Source of the DNA: Microbulbifer pacificus
Lineage (GTDB): Bacteria > Pseudomonadota > Gammaproteobacteria > Pseudomonadales > Cellvibrionaceae
Assembly (NCBI RefSeq): GCF_033723955.1
Contig: NZ_CP137555.1
Location: 3,588,001 to 3,652,000, forward strand
DNA: 64,000 nucleotides
Direction of reading: 5' to 3'
The position numbers and the translations under genes are program-made. The notes under the pieces are model-generated. The model saw only the letters and a program-made list of their open reading frames with translations. It had not been told where the DNA came from and ran no database searches. Each line of letters begins with the position of its first letter. The first letter of the stretch is position 1. Below are positions 62,637 to 64,000 of the stretch, one piece after another.

Positions 62637-64000
62637 ATGAATAGGCAAGGGTTCGCTTTTTCGGTTCTCGCAGCGGTAATTGCGCTGTCGGCCTGCGATG
62701 GAGAAAAGGAAAGCAAAGTCGCGGCGGAAGTCGAGATAGAGCAGGAGGTCACCAGGGCCGAAGGCAAGCCCCAGGTAGAGCAGGGGGATAAGCCCGTTGC
62801 GGAAAGCACCGCGCAGAATGAGCAAATCATCGGCGAGGAGTTTGGCGCCGATACCGCCCTCGTTACCCCTCCCGCCCATCCCGCCCGAGCCTATTTCGGC
62901 GATACCCATGTGCACACCGGCTGGTCCGCGGATGCGGGCATGGACGGGGCTATCCTCACACCGGAGGATGCCTACCGCTTTGCACTGGGTGAAGAGGTGA
63001 AATCCAACACCGGGCTCAAGGCCAAGCTCAGCCGGCCTTACGACTGGTTCATGATCACTGACCACTCCGACGGTATGGGCGTAATCAATGAGATTATCGC
63101 CGCCAATCCGGAGATGATGGCAGACGAGACGCTCAAACGCTGGCACGACGCGCTGACGTCGGGAGACGAGAAGGCTGCCTCTGCCGCCAAAAGCGAACTG
63201 ATCGTCATGCAGTCCCAGGGCAAACTGCCCAAGATCGTAATGGATCCCAAGTGGATGAAATCCGCGTGGGAAAAAACCGTGGATGCGGCGGACAAGTTCT
63301 ACAAGCCTGGTGATTTCTCCACCTTCATCGCCTACGAATGGACGGTGAACGCCGACGGCGGCGACAACCTGCACCGCAATGTCATCTTCCGTGACGATGG
63401 CAGTAAGATCCGCAGCCTGTTGCCCCTCACCACCTTCCAGACTCAGGACCCGGAAAAGCTCTGGGCCTGGATGAAGGCGTACGAGGACAAGACCGGTGGC
63501 CGGGTACTGGCGATTCCGCACAACGGCAATATGTCCAACGGGCGCATGTTCGAGGAGAAGCGTTTCGACGGTTCACCGATGACCAAGGAGTGGGCCGAAA
63601 TGCGTGCCCGTTACGAGCCCCTGTACGAACTCACCCAGATCAAGGGGCAGAGCGAGTCCCACCCGAGCCTGTCACCGGAAGACGAATTCGCAGATTGGGA
63701 TCTGTGGGACCGGGGTAACCTGATCTTGAAGCCGAAACCGCCGGGCTCCTTCCCCTACGAGTACTGGCGCCCGGCACTGAAGGCGGGGATGCGCCTCGAA
63801 GACCAGCTGGGCGTCAACCCATTCCAGTACGGTGCCAATGCCGGTACCGATACGCATACCGGACTGTCCACCGCGGACGACGACAATTTCTTCGGAAAAT
63901 TCAAAACCCTTGAACCCAGCAACAAGACCCGTTGGGACTATCCACTGCTCACCGGTCCTACCGACGCTTATGTGGGGTGGGAGCAGGCGGCCTCCGGTAT
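62637..64000 (+). CDS. DUF3604 lipoprotein (partial, C-terminus cut)
   Basis: Lipoprotein with signal and lipobox LSAC. The 454 visible codons start at ATG 62637 (GGAAGGA upstream) and run off the window. DUF3604 is a PHP-like metal-dependent hydrolase fold; seen are 'FGDTHVHTGWSADAG', 'FMITDHSDGMG', 'IPHNGNMSN' and 'GTDTHT', all likely metal ligands. Related proteins in marine bacteria cluster with sulfatases. The substrate is unknown. Confidence 0.9.
   Translation, partial: MNRQGFAFSVLAAVIALSACDGEKESKVAAEVEIEQEVTRAEGKPQVEQGDKPVAESTAQNEQIIGEEFGADTALVTPPAHPARAYFGDTHVHTGWSADAGMDGAILTPEDAYRFALGEEVKSNTGLKAKLSRPYDWFMITDHSDGMGVINEIIAANPEMMADETLKRWHDALTSGDEKAASAAKSELIVMQSQGKLPKIVMDPKWMKSAWEKTVDAADKFYKPGDFSTFIAYEWTVNADGGDNLHRNVIFRDDGSKIRSLLPLTTFQTQDPEKLWAWMKAYEDKTGGRVLAIPHNGNMSNGRMFEEKRFDGSPMTKEWAEMRARYEPLYELTQIKGQSESHPSLSPEDEFADWDLWDRGNLILKPKPPGSFPYEYWRPALKAGMRLEDQLGVNPFQYGANAGTDTHTGLSTADDDNFFGKFKTLEPSNKTRWDYPLLTGPTDAYVGWEQAASG

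Noticed and set aside
1..64000. Search for CRISPR arrays, tRNA/rRNA genes, insertion sequences and prophage genes
   Set aside because: No spaced repeats, cloverleaf-like segments, transposase or phage structural genes were seen.

Overview
The window looks like the chromosome of a marine gammaproteobacterium, probably Microbulbifer or a relative in Cellvibrionales. The reasons are a ~1290-residue single-chain PurL, the order purM–purN with a divergent DUF2066–hda pair, class I fumarase, a cytochrome bd operon with CydP/CydX/YbgE, several TonB receptors, and a sulfatase next to a DUF3604 protein. The genus is an inference from gene content. Most of the window is GC-rich housekeeping sequence. 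No tRNA, rRNA, CRISPR array, insertion sequence or prophage was seen.

Layout. 1–2.5 kb: nitrate ABC transporter nrtAB (minus) with a sigma-54-type promoter and a leader that contains an intrinsic terminator. 2.9–9.3 kb: a FadL-like porin, then purM–purN–DUF3108 (minus), divergent from DUF2066–hda (plus). 9.4–13.3 kb: periplasmic Cu/Zn-SOD converging on an overlapping pair, a catalase-like protein and a RoxA-like dihaem lipoprotein. 13.4–15.4 kb: a DUF885 lipoprotein. 15.6–21.5 kb: an alkaline phosphatase and a TonB receptor downstream of a BlaI-type repressor and a BlaR1-like M56 protease that carries an M23 domain instead of a penicillin-binding sensor. 21.6–30.3 kb: sodB, a coiled-coil membrane protein, fumarase, a second DUF885 lipoprotein, phhB, DUF1272, tlyA and nhaA. 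30.3–33.7 kb: the operon cydP-A-B-X-ybgE, including a 39-residue CydX. 33.9–45.5 kb: an esterase, an M42-like peptidase, a CheA-like orphan kinase, a PepSY-like protein, M1 peptidase plus DUF6702, D-lactate dehydrogenase with a lipoprotein, and mltF. 46–50 kb: purL. 50.1–51 kb: a Tat-signal beta-carbonic anhydrase.

From about 51.1 to 59.2 kb the base composition falls and the content is accessory: an SMR efflux gene with attC-like flanks, small membrane and lipoprotein genes, and a four-gene set encoding an ECF sigma factor, FecR, a TonB receptor with an N-terminal STN domain, and an Omp85-family barrel. From 59.2 kb GC-rich sequence returns with TfoX-N, a CDF transporter, a sulfatase and a DUF3604 lipoprotein cut by the window edge.

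The parts most worth a second look are the BlaR1-like/M23 locus with its two candidate operators and a terminator butted against a ribosome-binding site, the sigma-54 plus attenuator nitrate leader, the RoxA-like/catalase-like pair, the STN-receptor/Omp85 signalling set, and an apparent frameshift at the start of dld.
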